The notes: generated by a model not told the origin, from the sequence alone. A DNA stretch of 64,000 nucleotides from Vibrio sp. HB236076 (GCF_040957575.1 NZ_CP162601.1:1612001-1676000); one strand, 5' to 3'; numbered from the stretch's first letter, positions 12,110-20,145 are shown. Made by a program: numbers and translations.

Positions 12110-12511
12110 ATGACTCCAGACAAATTGAAAAAGAATTTTTCGCGTTGCCCGGATTGGGAAGAAAAATATTTATATCTGATTGAACTCGGTGACCGCTTTG
12201 CCACTTTAGATGAAGCATTTCATACTGAAGAATACTTAGTTCCTGGTTGCCAGAGCCAAGTTTGGGTTACTCTGTCTGTCGAGGATGAAAAAATCGTACT
12301 CAACGCCTCGAGTGACGCGGCAATTGTACGTGGCTTATTGGCTTTACTTGTCATTGCTTTTGATGGTCAACCACTGTCTGATGCGCGAGCTTTTGATCTC
12401 AAAGGCTGGTTTGCTGAGTTGGACTTAGAGTCTCATTTAACGCCGACTCGTACCATGGGATTAAATGCCATCGTCAACCACGTAAAAGCCTTGACCGACC
12501 AGCACAGTTAA
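12110..12511 (+). CDS. sufE: SufE sulfur acceptor
   Basis: A protein of 133 residues from ATG 12110 (AGGA six bases upstream), or 135 from ATG 12104, which overlaps the sufS stop. The acceptor cysteine is in VPGCQSQVW, preceded by the WEEKYLYLIELG helix typical of SufE. It activates SufS and carries persulfide sulfur to SufB. Last gene of the operon, with a strong terminator 25 bases on. Confidence 0.96.
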   Translation: MTPDKLKKNFSRCPDWEEKYLYLIELGDRFATLDEAFHTEEYLVPGCQSQVWVTLSVEDEKIVLNASSDAAIVRGLLALLVIAFDGQPLSDARAFDLKGWFAELDLESHLTPTRTMGLNAIVNHVKALTDQHS

Positions 12512-12535
12512 TCTTTTTCAGTTAACATCGATTCA

Positions 12536-12571
12536 AAGCGGCGTGAGGTGTCCTCCTCACGCCGCTTTTTT
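12536..12571 (+). terminator. Rho-independent terminator of sufABCDSE
   Basis: A perfect 12-base-pair stem (AGCGGCGTGAGG with its complement), loop TGTCCT and a run of six T. Confidence 0.95.
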
Positions 12572-12647
12572 CTGCTTAAATCCTGACCCTACTACCCCAT
12601 TGATTCAACCTTGAGCGATGAATCTCAGTCCGTATTGAAAGCGCTAG

Positions 12648-12920
12648 CTATGACGTTGCGTTTATTTGCCGCTCTCTTATTCTGCGCACGTGAACAAGGC
12701 CCGCTAAATTAATCATCGGCTTAATCAGCAATTGGGCACTGCCGACAATAAATAGCCAAGTACCGCTTGTCACTAACTGATCGCTGAGAAAGAAAAAACT
12801 GCCAATCAAAAACCAAATCGCAATCAATAAGTCATTGACACTTGAAAAAAACGAATAGCGCTGCTGAATAATAAAGTGTTCATGACCAAGATCAAATTCC
12901 AAACGCGTTGAAGATTTCAC
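12648..12920 (-). CDS. YrhK-like small membrane protein
   Basis: A 90-residue protein. A soluble N-terminal stretch (about residues 1-28) precedes two hydrophobic segments, roughly 29-46 and 51-69, with the GSFFF and WLFIVGSAQLL motifs of the YrhK domain, and then a basic tail. YrhK proteins are inner-membrane proteins of unknown function. The gene stands alone on the minus strand, convergent with suf beyond its terminator. Confidence 0.65.
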   Translation of the reverse strand: MKSSTRLEFDLGHEHFIIQQRYSFFSSVNDLLIAIWFLIGSFFFLSDQLVTSGTWLFIVGSAQLLIKPMINLAGLVHVRRIRERQINATS

Positions 12921-13109
12921 AGACTCTCCTTGTTCGTCGTCACTGTGCTAATTTTGTCTCTACTCAGGACCAAGTAAAAAGAGAGTACAAAATAGCGTTA
13001 AGAGGTTCGACTAAATTACCATTGTCAAAGTGACTAAGTAAATGATGTTATTATCTTAAAATCCAGTTAAAACCACCTACTTTAACCACACGGATTTCGC
13101 ACAGTGGAC

Positions 13110-13961
13110 TTATGTCTTACCTTCTGTGGTTAACGGTATTTGCGTTTGCCAATCCGCGATATAAGGATAAAGCCATTTGTCTTGTTGCAATAGCCACCAG
13201 AGTCGTTCTTGCATAATGACTTGGGGGCGTGAGAACAACACCGTTTGTAGATGTTCACGGTAGCCGACTTTGGTTCTTACACTGATGTTCAACACCCACC
13301 CTTGATGGCTTTGTTGAGCGGTGAGAGTCAAGTGGCAATTTGGAAGGACGGAGTTTGTCAGCGATGAAGAGGTCAACGAAGCCGCTTTGTGTTTTTCAGA
13401 CTTAACGAGTCTTTCACGCGGTGACCAGTGAATGGTTCTATTAACCGTCATCGCACGTTGTTGAAACGCTCGCTTAAAGGCCGTTATTTCTGCCTGTATG
13501 TTTTTCGAATCCAATAACTTATCAGAGCGAAATACCCTAACTTTACTCTCGTCGCCGGGTATCGCCAACCACAAGGTTTCCATTCCTATCTTGGGTGCGA
13601 ACGGCAAGGTAATGAGACCGGTCGCGATATTCAATCCGTACAAGCCGACTTTATCTCGCCACGTGAGCTTTGAAAGTGGTGCCGAACTCTCGGTAAGCTG
13701 GGCCAGTTGTCGCACTCTCGTATTCACCTCACCAACCGCGTAATGGTGAGTAAAAACCAACAGGGTAAACATTAGAAATAACCCTAACAGACGGCTCAAA
13801 ATGTGCTTGTGTTGTGAAAAATGGTAAGGGAGTACAATCACACACAAACCGGTAAACAACAAGGCGCTGTAAAAGGCCTCGAAGACCAATAGCCACAAAA
13901 CCGCCAAGACCAACACGCTAAAGACCAACCAAAACGGTAACGACACTAACTTTATATACAT
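13110..13961 (-). CDS. Membrane-anchored protein of unknown function
   Basis: From the ATG at 13961 this is 283 residues. The open frame continues upstream into the end of the diguanylate cyclase gene, but GAGAG lies just before 13961 and the hydrophobic region starts immediately after it. Residues about 5-30, 32-50 and 56-75 form two or three membrane segments, followed by a mainly soluble C-terminal part of about 200 residues rich in basic residues and aromatics. I recognise no family or catalytic motif. It lies downstream of the GGDEF gene on the same strand with 125 bases between. Confidence 0.55.
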   Translation of the reverse strand: MYIKLVSLPFWLVFSVLVLAVLWLLVFEAFYSALLFTGLCVIVLPYHFSQHKHILSRLLGLFLMFTLLVFTHHYAVGEVNTRVRQLAQLTESSAPLSKLTWRDKVGLYGLNIATGLITLPFAPKIGMETLWLAIPGDESKVRVFRSDKLLDSKNIQAEITAFKRAFQQRAMTVNRTIHWSPRERLVKSEKHKAASLTSSSLTNSVLPNCHLTLTAQQSHQGWVLNISVRTKVGYREHLQTVLFSRPQVIMQERLWWLLQQDKWLYPYIADWQTQIPLTTEGKT

Positions 13962-14085
13962 AAGTAACTCTCTGTTTACTTTGGTATTTAAAGCATAGCA
14001 GTCAATAGCGTTTTCGGTAGGTATCCATAACTTTTTTATGGCGTTGTCACTGTTGCCTTGATAGCTGTTAAGCTTTGCAGCTTTG

Positions 14086-15477
14086 TTAAAGCGCACAGCA
14101 AGTTTGATTTCGCCCTGAGTGCTTAGCTTGGTACAAGGCCCTATCAACCCGGCTTATCCAGTTTTCTAATGATTCACCATTTTGGTATTGCCCTAAACCA
14201 ACACTAATGGTAACGGCGGGTGAAAAAGACATGGCCTCAACGGATGCCCTTAAACGCTCAGCCAACACTTGCGCTTTAGCCTGCTCACAGCCTGGTACAA
14301 TAACACTGAACTCTTCACCACCAATACGATACACATGCTCTTCGCCGCGCAATTGTTGTTTAAGAATAGACGCAAGCTTAATAAGACACTGGTCACCAAC
14401 CTGGTGTCCATGCTGATCATTAATTGCTTTGAAGTGATCAATATCAAGTATAATTAGACTTAACGGCTGGCCACGTTGCGCTGCACTAACCTGCTGCTTT
14501 AAATGCTCATCCCATTGGTGACGATTGTATATTTGAGTAAGCTTATCCAAGGTCGCCAATTGAATAAGTTGTGTTTCTATTGCTTTTCGAGAGGTAATTT
14601 CAACGGATAAACGATGCATCAGCGTGCGCAAATCGCGTTCTAGCTCGGCTAAATCATCGTTACACTCAAGTTTGTCATCAAGGCCAAGAGGGTCATGACT
14701 CTCACTACTAATCACCTTATTCTTATCAATCGCTTGATATAAATGTCCGACTTTCCATTTGAGGCGACCAATACGCGTTTTTATTAAAGCAATGACCGAA
14801 AAGGTCAAATATAACCCCGACAGAAATGCGGCGATGCCTAGTAATCCGTTGACCCAAATAAATTGATGCTCCTGCTTGAACGTGTTGAGTGCCGCATCTT
14901 GGGTAAATTGCTGAATCGCGTTGAGTAACCGCTTTGCCTCTTGATCTAACCTTTGCGCTCTTTGCTCAAGCTCAATTAACCGCGCCTCGCTCGGTTGTCG
15001 GCTTTTAATGGTATCGATCAGCAAATCTTCAAATTGTAATGACTTGCGTTGATATTCCGAGAGCTCCCTCATGACATTACGGTGCAACTTTGCATCAATG
15101 GTGACCTTTTCTTCAGCCAGTTTTTGCCGAATCATACCAATGGCCTGCTGCAGCAACAGTTTAATTTGATGCTTTTGCCATAACGCTTGCTTAGTTTGAT
15201 CGTCCAAATGGGCATCGCTCAGTTGATGCTTTTCAAACAAAAGATGCTGACGCAACTGAATCATTTCAACTTGAGTCACCAAGTGACTGATGGGGATATC
15301 TAATGTTGAAATCTGCCTGATTTCTTTATCAATAGTGTTCAAACGAACCATTGAATAGAGAATCACAACAAAAAGGAAACTGAGAAGAAGGATAAACAAG
15401 CCGCTAATTTTTCGGTTTATCGAGGCATTAAACCACTGTCTGATAATCATACTCATTTTATGTATCAATTTTCTCAA
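14086..15477 (-). CDS. Diguanylate cyclase with N-terminal sensor (GGDEF)
   Basis: A 463-residue protein (ATG at 15456 is an alternative). Two membrane helices near residues 26-46 and about 210-230 bracket a helical periplasmic sensor region of roughly 160 residues, then a linker coiled coil and a C-terminal GGDEF domain. The active site is GGEEF in YRIGGEEFSVIVPG, compatible with synthesis of cyclic di-GMP. The upstream inhibitory-site position reads RGEE rather than RxxD, so product feedback may be weak. Ligand is unknown. The gene diverges from the small zinc-ribbon gene at 15579. Confidence 0.88.
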   Translation of the reverse strand: MRKLIHKMSMIIRQWFNASINRKISGLFILLLSFLFVVILYSMVRLNTIDKEIRQISTLDIPISHLVTQVEMIQLRQHLLFEKHQLSDAHLDDQTKQALWQKHQIKLLLQQAIGMIRQKLAEEKVTIDAKLHRNVMRELSEYQRKSLQFEDLLIDTIKSRQPSEARLIELEQRAQRLDQEAKRLLNAIQQFTQDAALNTFKQEHQFIWVNGLLGIAAFLSGLYLTFSVIALIKTRIGRLKWKVGHLYQAIDKNKVISSESHDPLGLDDKLECNDDLAELERDLRTLMHRLSVEITSRKAIETQLIQLATLDKLTQIYNRHQWDEHLKQQVSAAQRGQPLSLIILDIDHFKAINDQHGHQVGDQCLIKLASILKQQLRGEEHVYRIGGEEFSVIVPGCEQAKAQVLAERLRASVEAMSFSPAVTISVGLGQYQNGESLENWISRVDRALYQAKHSGRNQTCCAL

Positions 15478-15578
15478 ATCCTACCACATTTCAATTGTTT
15501 TGGATTTAGCTTGATTAAGCTCAGTATAAGCCTTTACTATTTAAACTTATTTTAGCCTTATCAATCAAGGAGATCACC

Positions 15579-15752
15579 ATGCATTGTCCGGCTTGTGAGC
15601 AAACAATTGACTGGGCGTTTTTACAAGATGACGACATTGAAGCAAACCAACTTTTTGAGTGCCCGCATTGTGAAGAGGCGCTGCGTTATCAAATCGATGA
15701 AGGCACTTATTTAGGCGCGCAACATATCACCATTGAGGTCGTGGATGAGTAA
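15579..15752 (+). CDS. 57-residue zinc-ribbon protein
   Basis: A short gene with a strong AAGGAGA ribosome site before its ATG. The product has two CxxC pairs, MHCPACE at the N-terminus and ECPHCEE about residues 28-32, making a probable four-cysteine zinc site, and an acidic C-terminus. Proteins of this shape, often called CPXCG-type small proteins, are common in Vibrio and relatives; their function is unknown. The clear ribosome site and paired cysteines support a real gene. Confidence 0.7.
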   Translation: MHCPACEQTIDWAFLQDDDIEANQLFECPHCEEALRYQIDEGTYLGAQHITIEVVDE

Positions 15753-15936
15753 TACCAAAGGTCACTAAACGCCATGGCGCTGATGTCAAGCATGCTCAGG
15801 CAAACGACGCCAGGGTATCAGAATAAGTGAGTTCGCCTTAAAGAAATGCTAAGTAACTCATACGACTCTCACTCATCGGTTGAGCAGGAAATTCTCATTC
15901 ACAGGGCGGAGACAGATGAATAAAAGAACATTCCTC

Positions 15937-16473
15937 CTAATACACCACTTTCAGACGCTGCCAATGCTTCAACCAAGATTTTGCTTGCACTCTTTGATCA
16001 AAAATTTCCTTTGAGCGTTTCGGGTTATGCGTTAGCTCTAAATTAAAGAGCGAATCAAAACCAAAAGCTGCAACACATTCAAAACTATCACTATTTATCA
16101 TTCTGATTGCTATGGCAGTTTCTTTTTCAGGCCAGTAGCTCATCGCATCAAGTGAACTTTTGTATGGTTTATCACCATTTCTCGAATGCATATAGGCTTG
16201 ATTCCGCACTTGCCAATTTATGCTCGGCATTGCATTTGTTAATATCTGCTCATAATATTTATATGCATCAAGATTCTCTTCTGATGTGTCAAAATATATA
16301 ATATCAACATCGTTCAGTGGCGTTGGCTCTGTGAAGCCGTGTAGAGAGTCCCAAACCAAATTCCTAACAAAACCAGCAGCAACATAGCAATCTGGTAAGT
16401 TCAACTGAGAGGTATGAAACAGCACTTGTTTTCTAATGCTGTCAGCTTGTATCAGGTCAATGATCTTTTCCAA
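15937..16473 (-). CDS. Nucleotidyltransferase-family protein (DUF925/YitI-like)
   Basis: A 178-residue protein. AAGFVRNLVWD followed by DVDIIYFD has the look of the Gly-Ser/Asp-x-Asp core of the nucleotidyltransferase fold, and the VAAFGFDSLFNLELTHNP segment is typical of the PF06042 group. Substrate is unknown. The best start is TTG at 16471-16473, with AGAGGAAG upstream and no in-frame ATG nearby. It ends a leftward run of four small genes. A decayed copy of its 5' end lies at about 17468-17540. The gene is more A+T-rich than the flanks, suggesting acquisition. Confidence 0.8.
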   Translation of the reverse strand: MEKIIDLIQADSIRKQVLFHTSQLNLPDCYVAAGFVRNLVWDSLHGFTEPTPLNDVDIIYFDTSEENLDAYKYYEQILTNAMPSINWQVRNQAYMHSRNGDKPYKSSLDAMSYWPEKETAIAIRMINSDSFECVAAFGFDSLFNLELTHNPKRSKEIFDQRVQAKSWLKHWQRLKVVY

Positions 16474-16496
16474 TACTTCCTCTTTTTTAAAAACAT

Positions 16497-16736
16497 TTAG
16501 TCAAGATGATCAGGTGTGTGGAGATTTGTCCCACACACTTCGCATTTATAGTCACCAATAGGCTCACCAGACATTAGTATTCCTGAAATAGAGGTAAGCA
16601 ATCCAGAAAAGAAACCTTTTACTTCGTTATCTTGTGGTTCTTCTGGTTTAGAAAAGCTCTCATACTGATGTAATGTAACTTTTTTACAGTTACAGCAAAA
16701 TGCTTTTGTTTTTTCCGAACCGTAGGTTTGTGGCAT
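16497..16736 (-). CDS. Small zinc-binding protein, unknown function
   Basis: A 79-residue protein with two cysteine pairs, CCNCKK near the N-terminus and CEVCGTN near the C-terminus, fitting a zinc ribbon. Between them is a Gly/Ser-rich hydrophobic stretch (GFFSGLLTSISGILMSG) that could be an amphipathic or membrane-associated helix. No family recognised. It sits 23 bases upstream of the nucleotidyltransferase and 25 downstream of the monooxygenase gene. Confidence 0.6.
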   Translation of the reverse strand: MPQTYGSEKTKAFCCNCKKVTLHQYESFSKPEEPQDNEVKGFFSGLLTSISGILMSGEPIGDYKCEVCGTNLHTPDHLD

Positions 16737-16761
16737 TCACAACGCTCCTTAAAACTACTTG

Positions 16762-17043
16762 CTATGTATCCTGTTCTTCAATTGTATAACTGCGTTTAAC
16801 ATTGGTTGTGATTTTCCCCCAATCAGATCTGCTAACCCTTGTTTGGTGATGCTCAAATGCGATCTTATCTGTAAACTCTTCGTATACGCTAAATCTCGTT
16901 GGAATCTCACTCTGAATAACATCAAAGACCAAACACCCTTTTTCGTTTCGAGTTAATTCAATGTGCTTAACAAGAGCATTTTTGACCACTTCTAATTCAT
17001 TATCAGGGATTTCAATGTATCCAGACAGAACTACTTTACCCAT
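16762..17043 (-). CDS. Antibiotic biosynthesis monooxygenase (ABM) domain protein
   Basis: A 93-residue single-domain protein with the ABM dimeric alpha-beta barrel pattern: an N-terminal strand (VVLSGYIEI), a helix, CLVFDVIQSEIPTRFSVYEEFTDKIAFEHHQTR in the middle, and a closing strand. The E-x-(F/Y)-x-D-x-x-A-x-x-x-H motif is characteristic. Relatives include cofactor-free quinol monooxygenases such as YgiN. The substrate is unknown. It starts 8 bases after the tautomerase gene, implying one transcript. Confidence 0.75.
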   Translation of the reverse strand: MGKVVLSGYIEIPDNELEVVKNALVKHIELTRNEKGCLVFDVIQSEIPTRFSVYEEFTDKIAFEHHQTRVSRSDWGKITTNVKRSYTIEEQDT

Positions 17044-17051
17044 TTACTCAC

Positions 17052-17438
17052 CTATACATTCACATTGTATGTTAGGTCTTGAACATCATCACCTGTCATA
17101 CCACGAAAACCCCAGCAATGAGGTGGTTGCTCTTTAAGTGTGATTTCAATATCAACAGGGGAAACACCAAGTTGATCTTCAATGTTCAAAAATAGCGCCT
17201 TAATCAGTGCCTTTTTAGTTTCTACTTTTCGTCCTGCCATCATATTAATTTCAATGACAGTATAAGCATCGCTTCTACCCGATGGGTAATAAAAGTCCGA
17301 TTTATCAAGCGGAACAATTCGATGAGCACGCTTGCTCTCTGGTAGTGCCAAAACTTGTGTCATAGATGCTTGAATTACATCTGATAGTTGAGCCTTGATC
17401 GGGTTTAAATGCTCTTTGATTCCATAAATTACTATCAT
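17052..17438 (-). CDS. Tautomerase-family protein
   Basis: A 128-residue protein resembling the Tautomerase_2 branch of the 4-oxalocrotonate tautomerase/MIF superfamily: conserved FYYPSGRSDAYTVIEI, a GR-x-x-E-T-K-K helix and a C-terminal WGFRGMTGDD. It begins MIVIYG, so the proline that normally acts as the catalytic base after loss of Met is absent. It may use a different base or not be a tautomerase. It is the first gene of the leftward arm, with AAAGGAGG just before its ATG. Confidence 0.75.
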   Translation of the reverse strand: MIVIYGIKEHLNPIKAQLSDVIQASMTQVLALPESKRAHRIVPLDKSDFYYPSGRSDAYTVIEINMMAGRKVETKKALIKALFLNIEDQLGVSPVDIEITLKEQPPHCWGFRGMTGDDVQDLTYNVNV

Positions 17439-17467
17439 TGTTCCTCCTTTGAACGTTTAACTGTTGC

Positions 17468-17540
17468 CCGCAATACAGTGATTCACCCTTGTTAAACAAA
17501 TAACATAGCTTGTCTCTTAACACTATCAGCTTGTATTGTA
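17468..17540 (-). pseudogene. Decayed 5' fragment of a second nucleotidyltransferase gene
   Basis: Read on the minus strand, the bases upstream of the tautomerase gene encode IQADSVKRQ, matching IQADSIRKQ at the start of the intact gene at 15937-16473, with most changes at third positions. After a TAA and a frame change a weaker match follows (HCIAG against CYVAAG). There is no long frame. This looks like the remnant of a tandem duplicate or a related gene whose body was lost. Confidence 0.5.
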
Positions 17541-17583
17541 ATAATAAATTGTTAAATCACATGATCTTAAAGGAATAAAATTC

Positions 17584-18006
17584 ATGAGTGAGTATTGGAA
17601 TCCGATGGTTCCTGAGCTATCAGTCAGCAACTTTGAAAAATCCCTTTCGTTCTACTTGGATATTCTCGGTTTTTCAGTTCGCATAAAGCGTGAAAACCCT
17701 GATTTCGTCTACCTTGAACAAGAACAAGTTCAAATTATGTTAGAACAAATCAATGATGAAGGATGGGTAACTGGTGAACTCATTGCTCCATTAGGAAGAG
17801 GGATTAATTTTCAAATCGAACTAACAAATTTGGACCCGTTGATAAAGCGTCTTCAACATCACGAAGTTAAACTGTTCCGTGAGCTGAAAGAATCATGGTA
17901 TGACATTGGAGATAGATTATCAGGAGAGCGAGAATTACTTGTCCAAGACCCTGACGGTTATCTTTTGAGGTTTACTCAACATCTTGGTGAGAAAGCAAAA
18001 GAATAA
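17584..18006 (+). CDS. VOC/bleomycin-resistance-type protein
   Basis: A 140-residue vicinal-oxygen-chelate fold protein. It has the LSVSNFEKSLSFYLDILGF opening, a TGELIAPLGRGINFQIE middle strand and a VQDPDGYLLRF end, the pattern of small bleomycin-binding or glyoxalase-like proteins. It may sequester or modify a small molecule; the ligand is unknown. It opens the rightward arm and shares the TGEL-x-x-PLGRG-x-NFQ core with the gene at 18661, so the two are probably paralogues. Confidence 0.8.
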   Translation: MSEYWNPMVPELSVSNFEKSLSFYLDILGFSVRIKRENPDFVYLEQEQVQIMLEQINDEGWVTGELIAPLGRGINFQIELTNLDPLIKRLQHHEVKLFRELKESWYDIGDRLSGERELLVQDPDGYLLRFTQHLGEKAKE

Positions 18007-18036
18007 AATGAGAATTAATGATACAGGGAGTAATTA

Positions 18037-18645
18037 ATGGACGAAAATCAAAAGCTATGGCGAGAATACTACCAAAAAGCTTTATCACGACCTCACCTCA
18101 AACGGACTGAGTTTGCGATTAAGCTAAACCAATCAAAGATCAATATCGCTACTGATTGTGGATGTGGTACTGGTAGTGATATTGATTATTTAGAGCAACA
18201 GGGCTATCAAGTTCACGGCTTTGATATTAACCCTGACTCTATCGGTATCTGTAATGAAAGATTTAGCTCAAAGTCTCTGATCGGCATTTCACAATCTTCA
18301 TTTGAATCATACGATTACCCACAAACAGGCGTTCTCATTGCCAATTCAAGCTTATTTTTTGCTAATCCAGAAGAGTTTGCTGAGACTTGGCGCAAAATTG
18401 AAGCATCAATTGCGATTGGTGGTATCTTTGCTGGCGATTTTATGGGGTTCAAAGATAGTTGGGCGAATAACTACCGCAGCCCAACAACGCCACTGTCAGA
18501 AAGTCAGGTAAGAACGTTATTCGACAATTTTGAAATCATCAGATTTGTTGAACGTGATGAAGATTCCGAAACAGCTTTGGGTGTAATGAAGCATTGGCAT
18601 ACCTTTTCGGTGGTGGCTCGAAAGATTAGGTCAAATGGACGATAG
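18037..18645 (+). CDS. Class I SAM-dependent methyltransferase
   Basis: A 202-residue protein. Motif I is DCGCGTGSDIDYL, followed by the acidic residue that binds ribose in HGFDINPDS and a post-motif strand VLIANSSLFF. The C-terminal half has a GGIFAGDFMGFKDSW segment. This fits a small-molecule methyltransferase, but the substrate cannot be inferred. It lies between two VOC genes with gaps of only 30 and 15 bases, so the three are likely co-transcribed. Confidence 0.82.
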   Translation: MDENQKLWREYYQKALSRPHLKRTEFAIKLNQSKINIATDCGCGTGSDIDYLEQQGYQVHGFDINPDSIGICNERFSSKSLIGISQSSFESYDYPQTGVLIANSSLFFANPEEFAETWRKIEASIAIGGIFAGDFMGFKDSWANNYRSPTTPLSESQVRTLFDNFEIIRFVERDEDSETALGVMKHWHTFSVVARKIRSNGR

Positions 18646-18660
18646 AACAAAGGAGTTGTT

Positions 18661-19068
18661 ATGACATTACGAGTAGTGCCAGAACTGTATTGTTTAGATA
18701 TCAATGCCAGTAAATTTTTCTTTGTCGATCTATTGGGGTTCTCTGTTAAATATGAACGTCCCGAAGAAGAATTTGCTTATCTAACACTGGACGGTGTTGA
18801 TTTGATGCTTGAAGGTATTTCAGGCGATAGCCGAAAGTGGATCACTGGTGAGCTTGAACATCCATTGGGTAGAGGTGTCAATTTTCAATGGGATGTGGTT
18901 AATATTGACTCTCTATACCAGAAAGTAGAAAACCATAGTCCTGATTCAATTTATCTGGCAATGGAAGCAAAATCATACAAATGTGGTGATTCAACTATCA
19001 CTCAAAAGCAGTTCATCGTTCAGTCACCAGATGGTTATCTATTTAGATTTTGCCAAGATATAGGGTAA
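18661..19068 (+). CDS. VOC/bleomycin-resistance-type protein, second copy
   Basis: A 135-residue VOC protein, similar in outline to the one at 17584: DLLGFSVKYERP early, ITGELEHPLGRGVNFQWD in the middle and VQSPDGYLFRFCQD at the end. AAAGGAG lies before the ATG. Such proteins act as dimers that bind or chemically alter small ligands. A different set of interior residues suggests it does not simply duplicate the first copy's ligand. Confidence 0.8.
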   Translation: MTLRVVPELYCLDINASKFFFVDLLGFSVKYERPEEEFAYLTLDGVDLMLEGISGDSRKWITGELEHPLGRGVNFQWDVVNIDSLYQKVENHSPDSIYLAMEAKSYKCGDSTITQKQFIVQSPDGYLFRFCQDIG

Positions 19069-19248
19069 GCGTGGTTCGCTGACAATTTGATAGTAATAAA
19101 TCGCTTATAATAGTGAGGTCAGCAGTAGGGGTAACTTTCGATGATAGAGTGTAAGTCGAATTTTAAATCGATATTTTTGACTAAACATTCATATAAATAT
19201 GTGCTTTTATAAGTATAACGGTTAACGAAAAAAGACAAGGAAAGTTAT

Positions 19249-19695
19249 ATGCACATAACAAAAGCGACATTGGAAGACCTTGATAGCCTAATTCCATTGT
19301 TTGATTTATATCGTCAATTTTACGGGCAAAGCTCTGATCTAATTAAAGCATCAGCATTCATCACTGAAAGATTGCAAAATTTAGACTCTACACTTTTCAT
19401 TGCATTTGATGACACAAATGCGCCTATCGGGTTTGTGCAACTCTATCCATCATTCTCATCTGTCGCAATGAAGCGAATGTGGTATCTCAATGATTTATTT
19501 GTTATCCAGTCAGCCCGAAAACAAGGAGTTGCTAAGGCTTTACTGAATAAGGTTAAAGAGTATGCCGAAACAACCAATGCACTTACAGTTAAGTTAGCTA
19601 CTGCATCAGATAATTTTGTAGCCAAGAAACTATATGAGTCCGAAGGTTATTCAAAAGTAGTTGCGTTTGAACACTATACACAACGAGTTGAGTAA
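19249..19695 (+). CDS. GNAT-family N-acetyltransferase
   Basis: A 148-residue protein with the GNAT fold: the N-terminal ITKATLEDLDSLIPLF strand-helix, a central WYLNDLFVIQSARKQGVAKALL containing the acetyl-CoA pyrophosphate loop (Q/R-x-x-G-x-A, here RKQGVA), and a C-terminal SDNFVAKKLYESEGY. It transfers an acetyl group from acetyl-CoA to an unknown amine. A 180-base gap precedes it, so it may have its own promoter. AAGGAAAG precedes the ATG. Confidence 0.85.
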   Translation: MHITKATLEDLDSLIPLFDLYRQFYGQSSDLIKASAFITERLQNLDSTLFIAFDDTNAPIGFVQLYPSFSSVAMKRMWYLNDLFVIQSARKQGVAKALLNKVKEYAETTNALTVKLATASDNFVAKKLYESEGYSKVVAFEHYTQRVE

Positions 19696-19766
19696 TTGCT
19701 TGATTAAAGGTGTATATCAAGAACTCGTATTACTCGGACTGGAAAGAATAGGTAAAGAAAAAACAA

Positions 19767-20108
19767 ATGGAAGTTATAGTCATTGAAGAACACATCTCCC
19801 ACTACCCAAATCCATTAGATCTTAAAGCTGGTGAACAGCTTAAATTAGGTCGTATAGATGACGAATACCCTAACTGGATTTTTGCTACAACACAATCAGG
19901 AGTGAAGGGATGGGTCCCTGTTCAGTATGTCGAGAGAGTTAAACAATCAAGTGTAGGTTTACTTACGCAAGATTATGATGCTTATGAATTGAATACAATT
20001 CTCAATGAAAAATTGCAGGTTTTGTTTGAGTTAAACTCATGGTATCGAGTAAGTCGCTCTAACGGTGAAATTGGTTGGATTCCAGTACATAGCGTACAAG
20101 AAGTATAG
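19767..20108 (+). CDS. Protein with two SH3-like repeats
   Basis: A 113-residue protein built from two similar halves, each with an SH3-like pattern: LKAGEQLKLGRID...WIFATTQSGVKGWVPVQYV and LNEKLQVLFELN...WYRVSRSNGEIGWIPVHSV. There is no signal peptide, unlike the bacterial SH3 domains that bind cell wall, so a cytoplasmic role is more likely. Ligand is unknown. It closes the rightward arm and is followed by a hairpin. Confidence 0.7.
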   Translation: MEVIVIEEHISHYPNPLDLKAGEQLKLGRIDDEYPNWIFATTQSGVKGWVPVQYVERVKQSSVGLLTQDYDAYELNTILNEKLQVLFELNSWYRVSRSNGEIGWIPVHSVQEV

Positions 20109-20118
20109 TTATAAAAAG

Positions 20119-20145
20119 AAAGCCGTAAATTCTCACTTACGGCTT
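20119..20145 (+). terminator. Hairpin after the SH3 gene
   Basis: A perfect 9-base-pair stem (AAGCCGTAA with TTACGGCTT) and an 8-base loop. The T-tract is weak, so it may be a poor terminator, or serve the opposite strand. Confidence 0.6.

Noticed and set aside
14086..14147. Extended N-terminus of the unknown membrane protein overlapping the cyclase gene
   Set aside because: The extra 62 residues are non-hydrophobic and unsupported, while ATG 13961 has a ribosome site immediately before the membrane segment.
15937..20145. Integron cassette array
   Set aside because: The gene types fit, but gaps are mostly 8-71 bases, too short for Vibrio attC sites, genes run in two directions, and no integrase gene is present. 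GTTTAAC and GTTAAAC near 17455-17500 resemble attC end sites, but the 44 bases between them do not form the needed palindrome.
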